DNA from: Gilvibacter sp. SZ-19
Lineage (GTDB): Bacteria; Bacteroidota; Bacteroidia; Flavobacteriales; Flavobacteriaceae
DNA: 64,000 nucleotides
Direction: 5' to 3'
Assembly (NCBI RefSeq): GCF_002163875.1
Contig: NZ_CP019333.1
Location: 2,344,364 to 2,408,363 of the forward strand
Position 1 is the first letter of the stretch, and every line of letters begins with the position of its first letter. Under the pieces are notes generated by a model. It was not told the DNA's origin and ran no database searches. It saw only the letters and a list, made by a program, of their open reading frames with translations. Below are positions 37,529-46,159 of the stretch, piece by piece. A program made the position numbers and the translations under genes.

Positions 37529-38601
37529 TCGGCCAATTCTTTTGCTCCTTCGGAGATCATTGCTTCGAAAGCTACCGCAGCACCTGCTGCATTGAGAGCG
37601 GACAGGATTTCGTCCTTCTTTGCCTGTGGAGCTATGCAAGCTATACATCCTCCGCCACCTGAACCAACGATCTTACAGCCAAATGCTCCAGCATCCATGG
37701 CCGCATTTACTAGCGCGTCGATCTCCGGTGTGGTGATATTCAAAAAATCGCGTAATACTTTATGGTGTTCGTACATTAAAGCGCCCAAGAATGATGGGTC
37801 TGCAGTACCCAAGCGAATGCCTTTTACAGCTTCGAGCGTCAAAGTGTGGTTTCGTACCGCTGCTTCGAACAATAATCCTTGTTCTTCATCCAAGAATTTA
37901 AGATACTGTCCGAGTTCTCCGAGGCCTACTTTGGCAATTTCTAAGTCAGGGTATTGCTGGGTAACTTTTGCTATGGCCGCATGAGTTCGCTCATTAAGCG
38001 TTCGCAAGCCATCTAGTGTTTCTTTGGGAATACCTGAGTTGGCAACCAGAAGAGCATCTGTAGGAAATATTAGAGACTCATAGCTGAGATCTCTACTGGT
38101 ATCTATATAAACTGTGTTGCCAATGGCAGCCGTATATTGATCCATTTTACCGCCGGCTTCTTTGTGCAGCACACATTCCGCCTCATACCCCATCTGGCCG
38201 ATCTCTACAGCAGTATAATCATTTAATCTGCTGCTGAGCTTTAACAATAAAGTGATCCAGGCAACTACAAAGGCCGAAGAACTGCTCAAGCCTGCGTTGA
38301 TAGGGATATTTCCGTAGACCTCAATATCGTAGCCAGACTCTAGTTGTATTCCGCGCTGTTGTAGTAAATACAGGCTAGATAGGATATAATCTCTCGGGCC
38401 AAAATTATTGTACTGCTGATCTAAGTTCACCGAGCGTTTTTCGTTTAGATCGATGAAGTCAAAACGGAGCGTATTACTCGAGTTTGGCAACGCATTGAAC
38501 TCGATATACCTATCTATCGCGCAGGCAATGACAGGTAAACCTAAATAATCCTGGTGGTCACCAAAAAGACAGATCCGTGCCGGGGCTTTTATTCGGGTCA
38601 T
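37525..38601 (-). CDS. GHMP-family sugar kinase (galactokinase-like)
   Basis: A 358-residue cytoplasmic kinase. It opens APARICLFGDHQDYLGLPVIACAID, the galactokinase-type sugar-binding signature with Asp replacing the usual Glu in GEHxDY. The ATP loop is INAGLSSSSA (about residues 99-108) and the catalytic-Asp segment is KEAGGKMDQYT. The C-terminal GHMP motif is KIVGSGGGGCIACI. It is expected to phosphorylate a sugar at C1. It lies 7 bases downstream of the GH109-like gene and overlaps the nucleotidyltransferase by 4 bases, so the three form an operon. Galactokinase, GalNAc kinase or another sugar-1-kinase are all possible. Confidence 0.85.
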   Translation of the reverse strand: MTRIKAPARICLFGDHQDYLGLPVIACAIDRYIEFNALPNSSNTLRFDFIDLNEKRSVNLDQQYNNFGPRDYILSSLYLLQQRGIQLESGYDIEVYGNIPINAGLSSSSAFVVAWITLLLKLSSRLNDYTAVEIGQMGYEAECVLHKEAGGKMDQYTAAIGNTVYIDTSRDLSYESLIFPTDALLVANSGIPKETLDGLRTLNERTHAAIAKVTQQYPDLEIAKVGLGELGQYLKFLDEEQGLLFEAAVRNHTLTLEAVKGIRLGTADPSFLGALMYEHHKVLRDFLNITTPEIDALVNAAMDAGAFGCKIVGSGGGGCIACIAPQAKKDEILSALNAAGAAVAFEAMISEGAKELAE

Positions 38602-38608
38602 AAGCTAT

Positions 38609-39967
38609 TTAGAAAAGGTCACTGTTCCAGTTCCACGGCTTGCGCTTTACCCAATTCCCGCGTGTAAAGTCAGGGAATTCCTGAGCTTCTCCATTGGCAG
38701 CAATGGAGGCTTCAGATAGCGGTGTCACCGCGCTCCAAGCCGCAGCGTCATAAACATCTAAAGGAGGAGCTACATTGCGTTTGGCCGATTCTACAAAGGC
38801 ATTTAGCACAAAGAAGTCCATGCCCCCGTGTCCGGAACCAGTGGCGCGCTCCGCAAAGCGTTTCCAAAGTGGATGATCGTACTTGTCTAACCAAGGTTGG
38901 GCTTCATCCCAGCGGTGTGGCTCGGATTTTCCTTCTATATAGATTCTACGACCGTCAACTTCCCACAGTCCTTCGCTACCTTGAACTCTATAGCCAAGGG
39001 AATAAGGTCGCGGGGAATTGCAATCGTGAGTCACAATAATGGTCTCCCCGTTGGAAGTGCTAATCATGGAAGTGATTACATCTCCTTGCTTCCATTTTAG
39101 CTTGGCGTTGGGATGATCAGCTCCGCCTACATCTACTATATATTTGTTCAAGCCAACGGCTTTTGAGGCCATAGAAGAGATAGAAACAAAACGATTCCCG
39201 CGATTAATGTCACACATGTTGGCAACAGGACCTAAGCCGTGGGTGGGGTAAACATCGGCATTGCGAAGCAAACTGTGCCTTGTCCTCCAGGCAGACTCAG
39301 AAATACCTTTTTCACCAAACTCAGCACCTTTTCCATAAGCTGTTTTACCGTCGTTGAATTTTACAAAACGCAGGTCATGCTGGTATCCGCAGCGAAAGTG
39401 CAACAATTCTCCAAAGACATTTTGTTTTACCATATTCAATACCGCCATCACATCGCGGCGGTAGCAAACGTTTTCTAAGATCATCAAATGAGATCCGGTC
39501 TCTTCGTGTATGTTCACCAGATCCCAACACTCTTCCATAGTGTTAGCAGCAGAAACCTCCAGCCCAACATATTTACCTGCTTTCATAGCGTCTTTGGCCA
39601 TACGCGCATGCCAAAGCCATGGCGTAGATATGATCACAGCGTCTATATTATCTAGTGCAAGTAAATTCTTGTAGTCGAGTTCGTTTGCAGTAAACTGTTT
39701 TACAGCCTTGTGTTTGTGTTTTTTGAGCAGCTCTTTTACTACGGGCATTCTGCGCGTATCAATATCGCAAACGGCTACGATCTCCACATCATCTCTATAT
39801 AGCAGGTTTTGTAAATGATTGGTACCTCGAAGACCAACGCCAATTAAGCCTACCCGCAACTTTTCTGTTAGCGGTTTTATGTCTTGAGCAAATGCGAAGG
39901 CCGGGCTTAAGGCCAATCCTGTACCAATTAAGGCAGACTGTTTTACAAATTCTCTACGGCTACTCAT
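38609..39967 (-). CDS. Gfo/Idh/MocA oxidoreductase, GH109-like
   Basis: A 452-residue protein with a Tat-like signal (SSRREFVKQSALIGTGLALSPAFAFA) and an NAD-binding Rossmann domain (VGLIGVGLRGTNHLQNL). The core continues with VCDID, STPWLWHARMAKDAMKAGKYVGLEVS, and VYPTHGLGPVANMCDINRG. This combination is typical of family 109 glycosidase-like proteins, which use NAD to remove alpha-GalNAc, although many relatives have other sugar substrates. Probably exported folded with cofactor. It heads an operon with a sugar kinase and a nucleotidyltransferase, suggesting that released sugar is activated to an NDP-sugar. Confidence 0.85.
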   Translation of the reverse strand: MSSRREFVKQSALIGTGLALSPAFAFAQDIKPLTEKLRVGLIGVGLRGTNHLQNLLYRDDVEIVAVCDIDTRRMPVVKELLKKHKHKAVKQFTANELDYKNLLALDNIDAVIISTPWLWHARMAKDAMKAGKYVGLEVSAANTMEECWDLVNIHEETGSHLMILENVCYRRDVMAVLNMVKQNVFGELLHFRCGYQHDLRFVKFNDGKTAYGKGAEFGEKGISESAWRTRHSLLRNADVYPTHGLGPVANMCDINRGNRFVSISSMASKAVGLNKYIVDVGGADHPNAKLKWKQGDVITSMISTSNGETIIVTHDCNSPRPYSLGYRVQGSEGLWEVDGRRIYIEGKSEPHRWDEAQPWLDKYDHPLWKRFAERATGSGHGGMDFFVLNAFVESAKRNVAPPLDVYDAAAWSAVTPLSEASIAANGEAQEFPDFTRGNWVKRKPWNWNSDLF

Positions 39968-40101
39968 AAAAAAGGGTTTTAAACAAAGTTAACCATAAAT
40001 CATTGTGTGTTGTAAGTCCTTCTGAATTCATCCGTCTAAAACAGATAACTAACCGAGGTCAACACCATAGTGCTGGCCTAAACACTACAAAAATATTCGC
40101 T

Positions 40102-40767
40102 ATGAAGACGCTTTGGTTCTTTGAAGAGGTCAATCTGTTCTCCATGCTTTGTCCCCATAAGTTCAAGGCATATAAGCAAGATCACGACTTCAACACCTAC
40201 AAAAAACAAGACTATATTTATTTTGAAGAAGACAATGCCAGTAAGGTGTATCTTATAGAAGAGGGGCGTGTTAAACTCGGATACTATACCGAAGAAGGCG
40301 AAGAGATAGTCAAAGCCATTCTTACTAAAGGCGAGCTCTTTGGCGAAAAAGCCATTTTAGGAGAAGAGAAGCGCGATGAATTTGCCCAGGCCTTGGGGAG
40401 CACCAGTATTTGCCCTGTAGATGTAAATACCATGCATGAACTTATGCGTGATAATCGCGGCTTTAGTTTTAGAATATACAAACTGATAGGTTTTCGATTA
40501 AAACGTCTGGAGCGTCGTTTAGAACTTATATTATATAAAGACGCAGAAACCCGCGTGAAGGAATTTTTAAAGGAGCTGGCAGACGACTACGGCTACTGCT
40601 GCCCGTATAATGGAGATACCGTGATCAAACATCCGTATACTCAAAAGGACATTGCCAAATTGCTCGGAACATCACGGCCTACATTGAATTCCATCATGAA
40701 TAAATTTAAGGCAGAAGAGCTCATAGACTTCAGCAGAAATGAGATTCGTTTAAAATTTTCTGCCTAG
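40102..40767 (+). CDS. Crp/Fnr-family transcriptional regulator
   Basis: A 221-residue regulator: an N-terminal cyclic-nucleotide-binding-like beta roll (residues ~30-130, with YIYFEEDNASKVYLIEEGRVKLG and GELFGEKAIL), a dimerisation helix, and a C-terminal winged helix (KHPYTQKDIAKLLGTSRPTLNSIMNKF, residues ~175-205). No cluster of four Cys typical of FNR is present; two adjacent Cys (YCCPY) precede the HTH. Effector unknown. The ATG at 40102 is preferred because the upstream extension to 40003 is unlike the family. Divergent from the GH109-like operon across 134 bases, so it may regulate it (inference). Confidence 0.9.
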   Translation: MKTLWFFEEVNLFSMLCPHKFKAYKQDHDFNTYKKQDYIYFEEDNASKVYLIEEGRVKLGYYTEEGEEIVKAILTKGELFGEKAILGEEKRDEFAQALGSTSICPVDVNTMHELMRDNRGFSFRIYKLIGFRLKRLERRLELILYKDAETRVKEFLKELADDYGYCCPYNGDTVIKHPYTQKDIAKLLGTSRPTLNSIMNKFKAEELIDFSRNEIRLKFSA

Positions 40768-40837
40768 TGTAAGCTAGCTGACATTTCTTTTCATGTAGCC
40801 GATCTAAGTTTGTATCGGTATTAATAAAACTATAATC

Positions 40838-41905
40838 ATGAAAAGAAAAATTTTTAGCCTGTTGTTTGTTTCCTTGCTATTTGCCGCCTGTAGCAATGAT
40901 GATGACAACAATACGCCAGCACCTGATGCTGGAACACTTCAAGGCGGGCCTTTCACCTTTTTAGTCGATGGGAACCCTGACTTTGTAAGCGGTATTAGCA
41001 CCGACCCCGACGCCGTTGGCACGAATAGAACCTTTGTGGTTACTGACGATGCTGGGAATATCTTAGGTTTGCCTCCAACCCTTGAAGCACTAGAAGGAGT
41101 AAACTTTGACGATGCTGGAGTAGGGGTTTGTTTGATCTGGTATCTGCGTTTCGAAGATGATCTTCAGGGAGCAGAAGTTGGAGCAAATGCAAACGACCTG
41201 ACCGGTACTTTTGATTTGTCGAACTCGATCACTGTAAACAGAAATGCTGCGCCAAATGCAGGAGTTCTTATGGGAGGTCCTTTTGAATTCTGCGTAGACG
41301 GAAGCCCTGACTTTGTGAGTGGAATTAGCACCGATCCGGCTGCAACAGGAAGCAACAGAACCTTTGTCGTTACAGACGATGCCGGAAACATCTTAGGATT
41401 ACCTCCAACCCTCGAAGCCTTAGAAGGTGTAGACTTTGATGGCGCCGGTGGTGGTGTATGTCTGATCTGGTACCTCAGATTCGAAGACGGATTAGTAGGA
41501 GCAGAAGTAGGAGCAAACGCCAACGATCTAGAAGGAGACTTCAGCCTGTCTAACCCGATTGAAGTGGTTAGAAATGCCCCAAATGCAGGTATGATCAGCG
41601 GAGGGCCATTTACCTTTACTGTAGACGGTATGCCGGATATGGTAAGCGGAATCACTTTAGATGGAACCCAAACTGGAACTAATTCTACTTGGGTGATCAC
41701 CGACGATGCCGGAAACATCTTAGGCTTACCTCCAACACTTGAAGCCCTAGAAGGCGTAGACTTTGACGGTGCTGGTGTAGGAGTGTGCCTTATATGGTAC
41801 TTGCGCTTTGAGGACGGCCTAGAAGGCGCAATGCCTGGCAACAATGCCAGCGATCTAGTGGGCTGCTTTAGCTTGTCCAACTCGATCACAGTTACTCGAA
41901 ATTAA
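40838..41905 (+). CDS. Lipoprotein with three near-identical ~108-residue domains
   Basis: A 355-residue lipoprotein (lipobox ending LFAAC, SNDDDN linker). The whole mature part is three tandem copies at residues 31-140, 141-249 and 250-355. Each has the same blocks: GGPF-x-F-x-VDG-x-P-D-x-VSGI, TDDAGNILGLPPTLEALEG, GVCLIWYLRFED and a closing DLSNSI-x-V-x-RN. Each copy holds one invariant Cys in the GVCLIWYL block; copy 2 adds FCVDG and copy 3 adds VGCFSL. I recall similar repeats in other marine flavobacterial secreted proteins but do not know a family name. Probably surface or periplasmic. Function unknown. Transcribed alone and followed by a strong terminator. Confidence 0.85.
   Translation: MKRKIFSLLFVSLLFAACSNDDDNNTPAPDAGTLQGGPFTFLVDGNPDFVSGISTDPDAVGTNRTFVVTDDAGNILGLPPTLEALEGVNFDDAGVGVCLIWYLRFEDDLQGAEVGANANDLTGTFDLSNSITVNRNAAPNAGVLMGGPFEFCVDGSPDFVSGISTDPAATGSNRTFVVTDDAGNILGLPPTLEALEGVDFDGAGGGVCLIWYLRFEDGLVGAEVGANANDLEGDFSLSNPIEVVRNAPNAGMISGGPFTFTVDGMPDMVSGITLDGTQTGTNSTWVITDDAGNILGLPPTLEALEGVDFDGAGVGVCLIWYLRFEDGLEGAMPGNNASDLVGCFSLSNSITVTRN
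40928..41902 (+). repeat. Three tandem coding repeats inside the lipoprotein gene
   Basis: Units at 40928-41257 (330 bp), 41258-41584 (327 bp) and 41585-41902 (318 bp). The protein copies are very similar while many third codon positions differ between copies, so the duplication is not recent and the amino-acid sequence has been kept by selection. Confidence 0.9.
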
Positions 41906-41927
41906 GGAGTAATACATTTTTGTAGTG

Positions 41928-41953
41928 AAAGTCCCGCTGGTGAGCGGGACTTT
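41928..41953 (+). terminator. Intrinsic terminator after repeat lipoprotein
   Basis: AAAGTCCCGCT (41928-41938) pairs perfectly with AGCGGGACTTT (41943-41953), loop GGTG, then a T-run. Confidence 0.93.
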
Positions 41954-42002
41954 TTTTATGCAAGGAATCGACTTATTTTTGGACTATAGATTTATGAAAT
42001 GA

Positions 42003-42057
42003 GCACAAACAAATTTAATTACTAGTCTACCCGCCGGAATAATTAAATTTTTTGTGC
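42003..42057. repeat. Long AT-rich inverted repeat upstream of tlpA-like gene
   Basis: Arms of 19 bases (42003-42021, GCACAAAC...TTTAATTA) and 18 bases (42040-42057) pair along their whole length with one bulged base, around an 18-base GC-richer loop containing CTACCCGCCGG. No terminator T-tract orientation fits, and no gene lies inside. Possibly a remnant of a small inverted-repeat element. Confidence 0.7.
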
Positions 42058-42085
42058 GAAAGCGAAGCGGTTAATCTATGCTGAT

Positions 42086-42122
42086 AATTTTTATTTGCTT
42101 GATTATCGGAGAAATAAAAATT
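42086..42122. repeat. Second AT-rich inverted repeat just before tlpA-like gene
   Basis: AATTTTTATTT (42086-42096) pairs perfectly with AAATAAAAATT (42112-42122) around a 15-base loop. It ends 9 bases before the ATG, so it would fold in the mRNA leader and could affect initiation. Confidence 0.65.
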
Positions 42123-42131
42123 TTTAAATAG

Positions 42132-42704
42132 ATGAAATTAGACCGAACCTTTCTCAAAAAGAATTGGAGTAATATACTTTGGGTGTTGGCCATAGTGCTT
42201 TTATTGGTGCCTCAAACGGGAACTCCTATAAAAGCTGCTATACAGCGCTTGTTCGCTTTTGCTCCAGACAGTTTGCCAGAAGAAGAGCAGCTGACTTTAA
42301 ATACTTATCATTGGCCGTTGAAGACCTTGTCCGGTGAGGATGTCAATTTTGTGGAATCTGAAGGGAAGGTGGTTGTGGTCAATTTCTGGGCGACCTGGTG
42401 TCCGCCTTGTATTGCCGAAATGCCTGCTTTGCAAAAGCTGTACGATGACTACAATGAAAAGGTCGAGTTTTATTTTGTCTCTAACGAATCCGCAGAAAAA
42501 CTCAAGGCCTTTATGCAAAAGAAAGGCTATGAGCTGCCGGTTTATATTCAAGAATATGCTGCGCCAGAAACCTTGCAGAGCAACGCGCTCCCAACAACAG
42601 CAGTTATAGATAAAAGCGGTAAGGTGGTTCTATTAGAAACGGGAGCCAAGGCTTGGGATGCCCCGGAATTCTACTTGTTCTTAGACGATTTACTCAGCCG
42701 TTGA
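42132..42704 (+). CDS. TlpA-family membrane-anchored thiol-disulfide oxidoreductase
   Basis: A 190-residue protein with one N-terminal membrane anchor (residues ~14-30, WVLAIVLLLVPQTG) and a periplasmic thioredoxin-fold domain with WATWCPPCIAEMPALQ (CPPC centre near residues 90-93), the cis-Pro segment LPTTAVIDKSG, and a C-terminal helix. It likely keeps periplasmic thiols reduced, for example in cytochrome c maturation (family inference). Its 3' end overlaps the convergent lycopene cyclase gene by 34 bases. Confidence 0.9.
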   Translation: MKLDRTFLKKNWSNILWVLAIVLLLVPQTGTPIKAAIQRLFAFAPDSLPEEEQLTLNTYHWPLKTLSGEDVNFVESEGKVVVVNFWATWCPPCIAEMPALQKLYDDYNEKVEFYFVSNESAEKLKAFMQKKGYELPVYIQEYAAPETLQSNALPTTAVIDKSGKVVLLETGAKAWDAPEFYLFLDDLLSR

Positions 42705-43387
42705 GTAGCCGGTCCGGAGACATAAACGGTAATGGCCAACACGGTCAATAGCATCCCCAAATTGTAAATAGTGTCCTCTATTGGGATGGTTCCCATTCGA
42801 ACACCCAAATTCTCATCGTTATTATACCAAACAACTTGCTCTTCTATTCCAGAACCCGTCAAAACGCCATTGACAATAAAAAAGGGGATAAGGATCACCA
42901 AATAGGTAAGAAAGAAGCGCTGAAATAATTCAGGACGCCAGTTGTAAACTATACCAAGAACAATAAGCGCGTAGCTGAAGTTTACAGCCGTATACCACAA
43001 ATGATTCGTATACCAGAGCGAGATCACCAATACCGTAGCTAAAACCGTATAGATTACAGCAGATGCGCGCTTACTCAGTTTGATCTCTGGCAGTAATTCT
43101 ATGAGCGCGTAATGTGTAAAGATACAAGCGTAGGGGATGCAGATAAAGAATAACCATTCCTCTATGGGAAGGTTAAAGAGGTAGATTCCGCTTAAATAGT
43201 CCGGATTGAATCCCCAGAAGCCATTTGCCGTAAAGGCAATATCCCATGGGATAAAAACAGCCATCATTACCAATACTCCTAGAAAGAATCCCTTCCAGCG
43301 TTTGTAGAATTTAAGCCGTGGATGGAAACTAAAGAGGAAGGGTACAATAAATGAACCTAAGTTTAACCAAAGGTACAGGTACTGCAT
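42671..43387 (-). CDS. crtY: Lycopene beta-cyclase (CrtYcd/CarR-type)
   Basis: A 238-residue integral membrane protein with six or seven hydrophobic segments, matching the fused small lycopene cyclase type of Bacteroidetes rather than the flavoprotein CrtY. Typical elements are the repeated domain halves, FIPWDIAFTANGFWGFNPDYLSG and NLPIEEWLFFICIPYACIFTHYAL with the conserved acidic pair. It should cyclise lycopene to beta-carotene in the cytoplasmic membrane. It is the last gene of the crtI-crtB-crtZ-crtY run (2-base gap to crtZ) and overlaps the convergent TlpA gene by 34 bases. Confidence 0.9.
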   Translation of the reverse strand: MQYLYLWLNLGSFIVPFLFSFHPRLKFYKRWKGFFLGVLVMMAVFIPWDIAFTANGFWGFNPDYLSGIYLFNLPIEEWLFFICIPYACIFTHYALIELLPEIKLSKRASAVIYTVLATVLVISLWYTNHLWYTAVNFSYALIVLGIVYNWRPELFQRFFLTYLVILIPFFIVNGVLTGSGIEEQVVWYNNDENLGVRMGTIPIEDTIYNLGMLLTVLAITVYVSGPATQRLSKSSKNK

Positions 43388-43389
43388 GC

Positions 43390-43839
43390 TTATTTTTTAA
43401 AGTATTTCAGAGGAGGTAAGAGCATGCCGAAGCACTGTCCGTCTTCTTTCCCGAGATGTTTGTGGTGGATCTTGTGCGCTCTGCGAATCCCACGGGCATA
43501 CCAGTTGTTCGCATTGCGGAACATCTTAAAACGCTGATGGATAAAGATATCGTGTACCATAAAGTAAGTCACTCCATAGGCAAAGATTCCGAGGCCTATT
43601 GGCAAGCCAGCCCAAAATCCGTAGTACTGCCAGGCAATAAAACAGCCAATACTAACGGCAGCATAAAAGATAAAAAAGGCGTCGTTGCGTTCCCACCAAC
43701 TGCTGTGGTCTTTGTGGTGATGGTCTTTGTGCAAGACCCACAGAAAGCCGTGCATGATGTATTTGTGGGTAAACCAGGCCATGAATTCCATAATGAAAAA
43801 TGTGGTTAGAAAAACCAAAATCCAAAGCAATACACTCAT
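43390..43839 (-). CDS. crtZ: Beta-carotene hydroxylase CrtZ
   Basis: A 149-residue membrane di-iron hydroxylase with the full His-box set: HKYIMHG, HKDHHHKDH, HDIFIHQRF and RAHKIHHKH. It adds 3- and 3'-hydroxyls to beta-carotene to give zeaxanthin. Length and motifs match flavobacterial CrtZ. It lies 2 bases downstream of crtB and 2 bases upstream of crtY, so it is tightly coupled in the carotenoid operon. Confidence 0.95.
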   Translation of the reverse strand: MSVLLWILVFLTTFFIMEFMAWFTHKYIMHGFLWVLHKDHHHKDHSSWWERNDAFFIFYAAVSIGCFIAWQYYGFWAGLPIGLGIFAYGVTYFMVHDIFIHQRFKMFRNANNWYARGIRRAHKIHHKHLGKEDGQCFGMLLPPLKYFKK

Positions 43840-43841
43840 TT

Positions 43842-44684
43842 CTATCGAACTAATTTTAATTGATATTTTACATAACTACGGGTTAGCAACCCGAACTTCT
43901 CGTAATTTGGAACGCGAATACGTCTGTTCTTGATCTCCATTGCTGGAGTTCTATAGAGCTTTTTGAGCAGGCGTCTGTAATAGCGGTAGGCCATAAAGAC
44001 ACCGAACTTCGCTTCCGCTGGCAAAAGTAATATTCCTTGATATCCTTTTGCAAAATCTTCTTCTATTTCTGCAATGATACGCTTCTTAGAATTTTCGTCT
44101 AGGGCGTTCAAATTGGTATTTGGAAAATAGGTTCTGCTCAGGCCTTCGAAATCTGCTTTGAGATCTCGTAAAAAGTTCACCTTTTGGAAAGCGGAGCCCA
44201 AATGCATGGCAGATTCCTTTAATGCCTCATAACGCTCCAGATCACCCTTGACAAATACCATGAGGCACATCAGCCCTACTACGTCTGCAGAGCCGTAGAT
44301 ATATTCCTTGTACTCTGCGTCTGTAAGATATTCTGTCTTGGTCAGGTCCATACGCATACTTTTCATAAATGCATCGATGGACGATTTTTGAATGTTGTAT
44401 TTATGTACCGTATGTTGAAAGGCATTCAATATTGGATTCAAGTGGATCTTATCCGTAAGGGCATCTTCCAAACTCTGTTCAAAACGGTCAAAAAGTACTG
44501 CCTTATCATAATCGTGAAAGGAATCCACGATCTCATCGGCAAAGCGTACAAAGCCGTAAATGTTGTAAATGTCCTGGCGAATACTCGGCGCAAGCATTTT
44601 GGTAGCTAGTGAAAAGGAGGTGCTATACGCATTGGTCACCTTTTGGCTACACAGGTTAGAAACGATGTCGAATGTTGCTTTCAT
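43842..44684 (-). CDS. crtB: Phytoene synthase CrtB
   Basis: A 280-residue squalene/phytoene synthase-type enzyme joining two geranylgeranyl diphosphates. It shows the two Asp-rich Mg-binding motifs (FADEIVD near residue 50 and LRDLKADFEGLSRTYFP near 165-180), YIYGSADVVGLM, and MAYRYYRRLLKKL near the end. It lies 14 bases downstream of crtI. The precursor enzyme CrtE is not in this window. Confidence 0.95.
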   Translation of the reverse strand: MKATFDIVSNLCSQKVTNAYSTSFSLATKMLAPSIRQDIYNIYGFVRFADEIVDSFHDYDKAVLFDRFEQSLEDALTDKIHLNPILNAFQHTVHKYNIQKSSIDAFMKSMRMDLTKTEYLTDAEYKEYIYGSADVVGLMCLMVFVKGDLERYEALKESAMHLGSAFQKVNFLRDLKADFEGLSRTYFPNTNLNALDENSKKRIIAEIEEDFAKGYQGILLLPAEAKFGVFMAYRYYRRLLKKLYRTPAMEIKNRRIRVPNYEKFGLLTRSYVKYQLKLVR

Positions 44685-44698
44685 GCTGCAATAGTGTA

Positions 44699-46159
44699 CT
44701 AAATGTCATTTTCAATTAAACCGGCTACTAGCTTTCCAGAGATCAGCGAGGGAGGAACCCCAGGCCCCGGAACCGTTAGCTGACCGGTAAAATACAGGTC
44801 TTTTACTTTCTTACTTCGCAGCTTAGGTCTTAAAAAGGCCGTTTGCAGCAGGGTGTTTGCCATCCCATACGCATTTCCTTTGTAAGAATTGTAGTCCTTT
44901 ATAAAGTCGTTTACACAGTAGGACTCTTTAAAGATAACGTATTTTTTAACTTCTTGCTGCGTTAATCGCTCTAGTCTAGAGAGAATTATGTCAAAATATT
45001 TTTCGCGCATTTCTGGAGTGTCTTCCAATCCCGGTGCAAGAGGAATCAAAAAGATTCCAGCTTCTTTTCCTGCTGGAGCTGCGTTGTCATCTGTTTTAGA
45101 TGGAAAACTCGCATAGAAAAGCGGTTCTTCGGGCCAAGCCGCTTTGTCGTAAATATCGTGTGCGTGCGTTTCGAAGTCTACATCGAAGAAAAGCGTGTGG
45201 TGCTCAACATTTTCTATAGGCTTTTCAAAACCGACATAAAAGAGCAGGGCAGAAGGAGCAAAGGTCTTTTTCTTCCAGTAATTTTCTGAATATTGTCTGT
45301 ACTTCGGATGCAATAGGGTTTCAGAGTGATGATAGTCTGCACCGCTTAGAACGATATCAGCCTCGAAATTCTTCCCGTTAGCCACCAGGCCTGTTGCACG
45401 ACCATTATTTACTAGGATCTCCTCTACATTTTGGGAGGTATGAATTGCTACCCCTAAGGATTCTGCCAGCGCTTTCATCCCTTCAATAACCGAATACATC
45501 CCATTTTTAGGATGGAAAGTCCCGATACCAAAATCCGCATAATTCATAAAACTGTAGAATGCAGGTGTGTTACTTGGCTTAGCTCCTAAAAACAATACGG
45601 GGAATTCCAATATGGAGATCAATCGTGGATTCTTGAATTCGGAGCGTACATCTTTACTGATGGTGCTAAAGAACTGTCCGATCTTTTTAATGGTCACCGG
45701 TGTTACCAATTCCAAAGGAGATACTCCTGGGCGGTATACCAGGTCTTTAATAGCGATGTCGTAGTTGGACTTGGCCTTGGCCATGAACTTCTGGAGCTTT
45801 GCGGCTGCTCCCGGTTCTTCCTGTTCAAAGGTCTTACAGATCTTTTCTAAGGTATCTTCTATAGTAATGAAGTCCATTTCTCCAAAACAGACACTGTAGG
45901 CCGGATTCAGCTTGATCAGTTCGTAAAAGTCTTCTGGTTTTTTGTCAAAGTCCGCAAAGAAGCGTTCAAAAACATCTGGCATCCAATACCAAGTAGGACC
46001 TATATCGAAAGTAAAACCGTCTCGCTTGAGTTGGCGAGCTCTACCGCCAACAGTTTCATTTTTTTCAAAAATGCTCACCTTATGACCGGCTTTTGCCAGA
46101 TAAGATGCCGCGGCCATGGAGGCGAAGCCGCTACCTACGATTGCAATGCTTTTCTTCAT
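44699..46159 (-). CDS. crtI: Phytoene desaturase CrtI
   Basis: A 486-residue FAD-dependent desaturase converting phytoene to lycopene. The N-terminal dinucleotide motif is AIVGSGFASMAAASYLAKAGHKVSIFEKN with GGRARQ following, and FDIGPTWYWMPDVFERFF is typical of the Bacteroidetes form. The C-terminal signature LYFTGQLTVPGPGVPPSLISG is complete. First enzyme gene of the carotenoid operon. Its ATG directly abuts a TTGTTTA-N18-TAAACAA operator, so repression at the start of this gene is likely. The regulator gene ends 53 bases upstream. Confidence 0.95.
   Translation of the reverse strand: MKKSIAIVGSGFASMAAASYLAKAGHKVSIFEKNETVGGRARQLKRDGFTFDIGPTWYWMPDVFERFFADFDKKPEDFYELIKLNPAYSVCFGEMDFITIEDTLEKICKTFEQEEPGAAAKLQKFMAKAKSNYDIAIKDLVYRPGVSPLELVTPVTIKKIGQFFSTISKDVRSEFKNPRLISILEFPVLFLGAKPSNTPAFYSFMNYADFGIGTFHPKNGMYSVIEGMKALAESLGVAIHTSQNVEEILVNNGRATGLVANGKNFEADIVLSGADYHHSETLLHPKYRQYSENYWKKKTFAPSALLFYVGFEKPIENVEHHTLFFDVDFETHAHDIYDKAAWPEEPLFYASFPSKTDDNAAPAGKEAGIFLIPLAPGLEDTPEMREKYFDIILSRLERLTQQEVKKYVIFKESYCVNDFIKDYNSYKGNAYGMANTLLQTAFLRPKLRSKKVKDLYFTGQLTVPGPGVPPSLISGKLVAGLIENDI

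Noticed and set aside
41164..41889. 241-codon open frame antisense to the triple-repeat lipoprotein
   Set aside because: It exists only because of the repeated codon pattern on the other strand; no signal, motif or start context, while the sense gene has a lipobox and conserved repeats.
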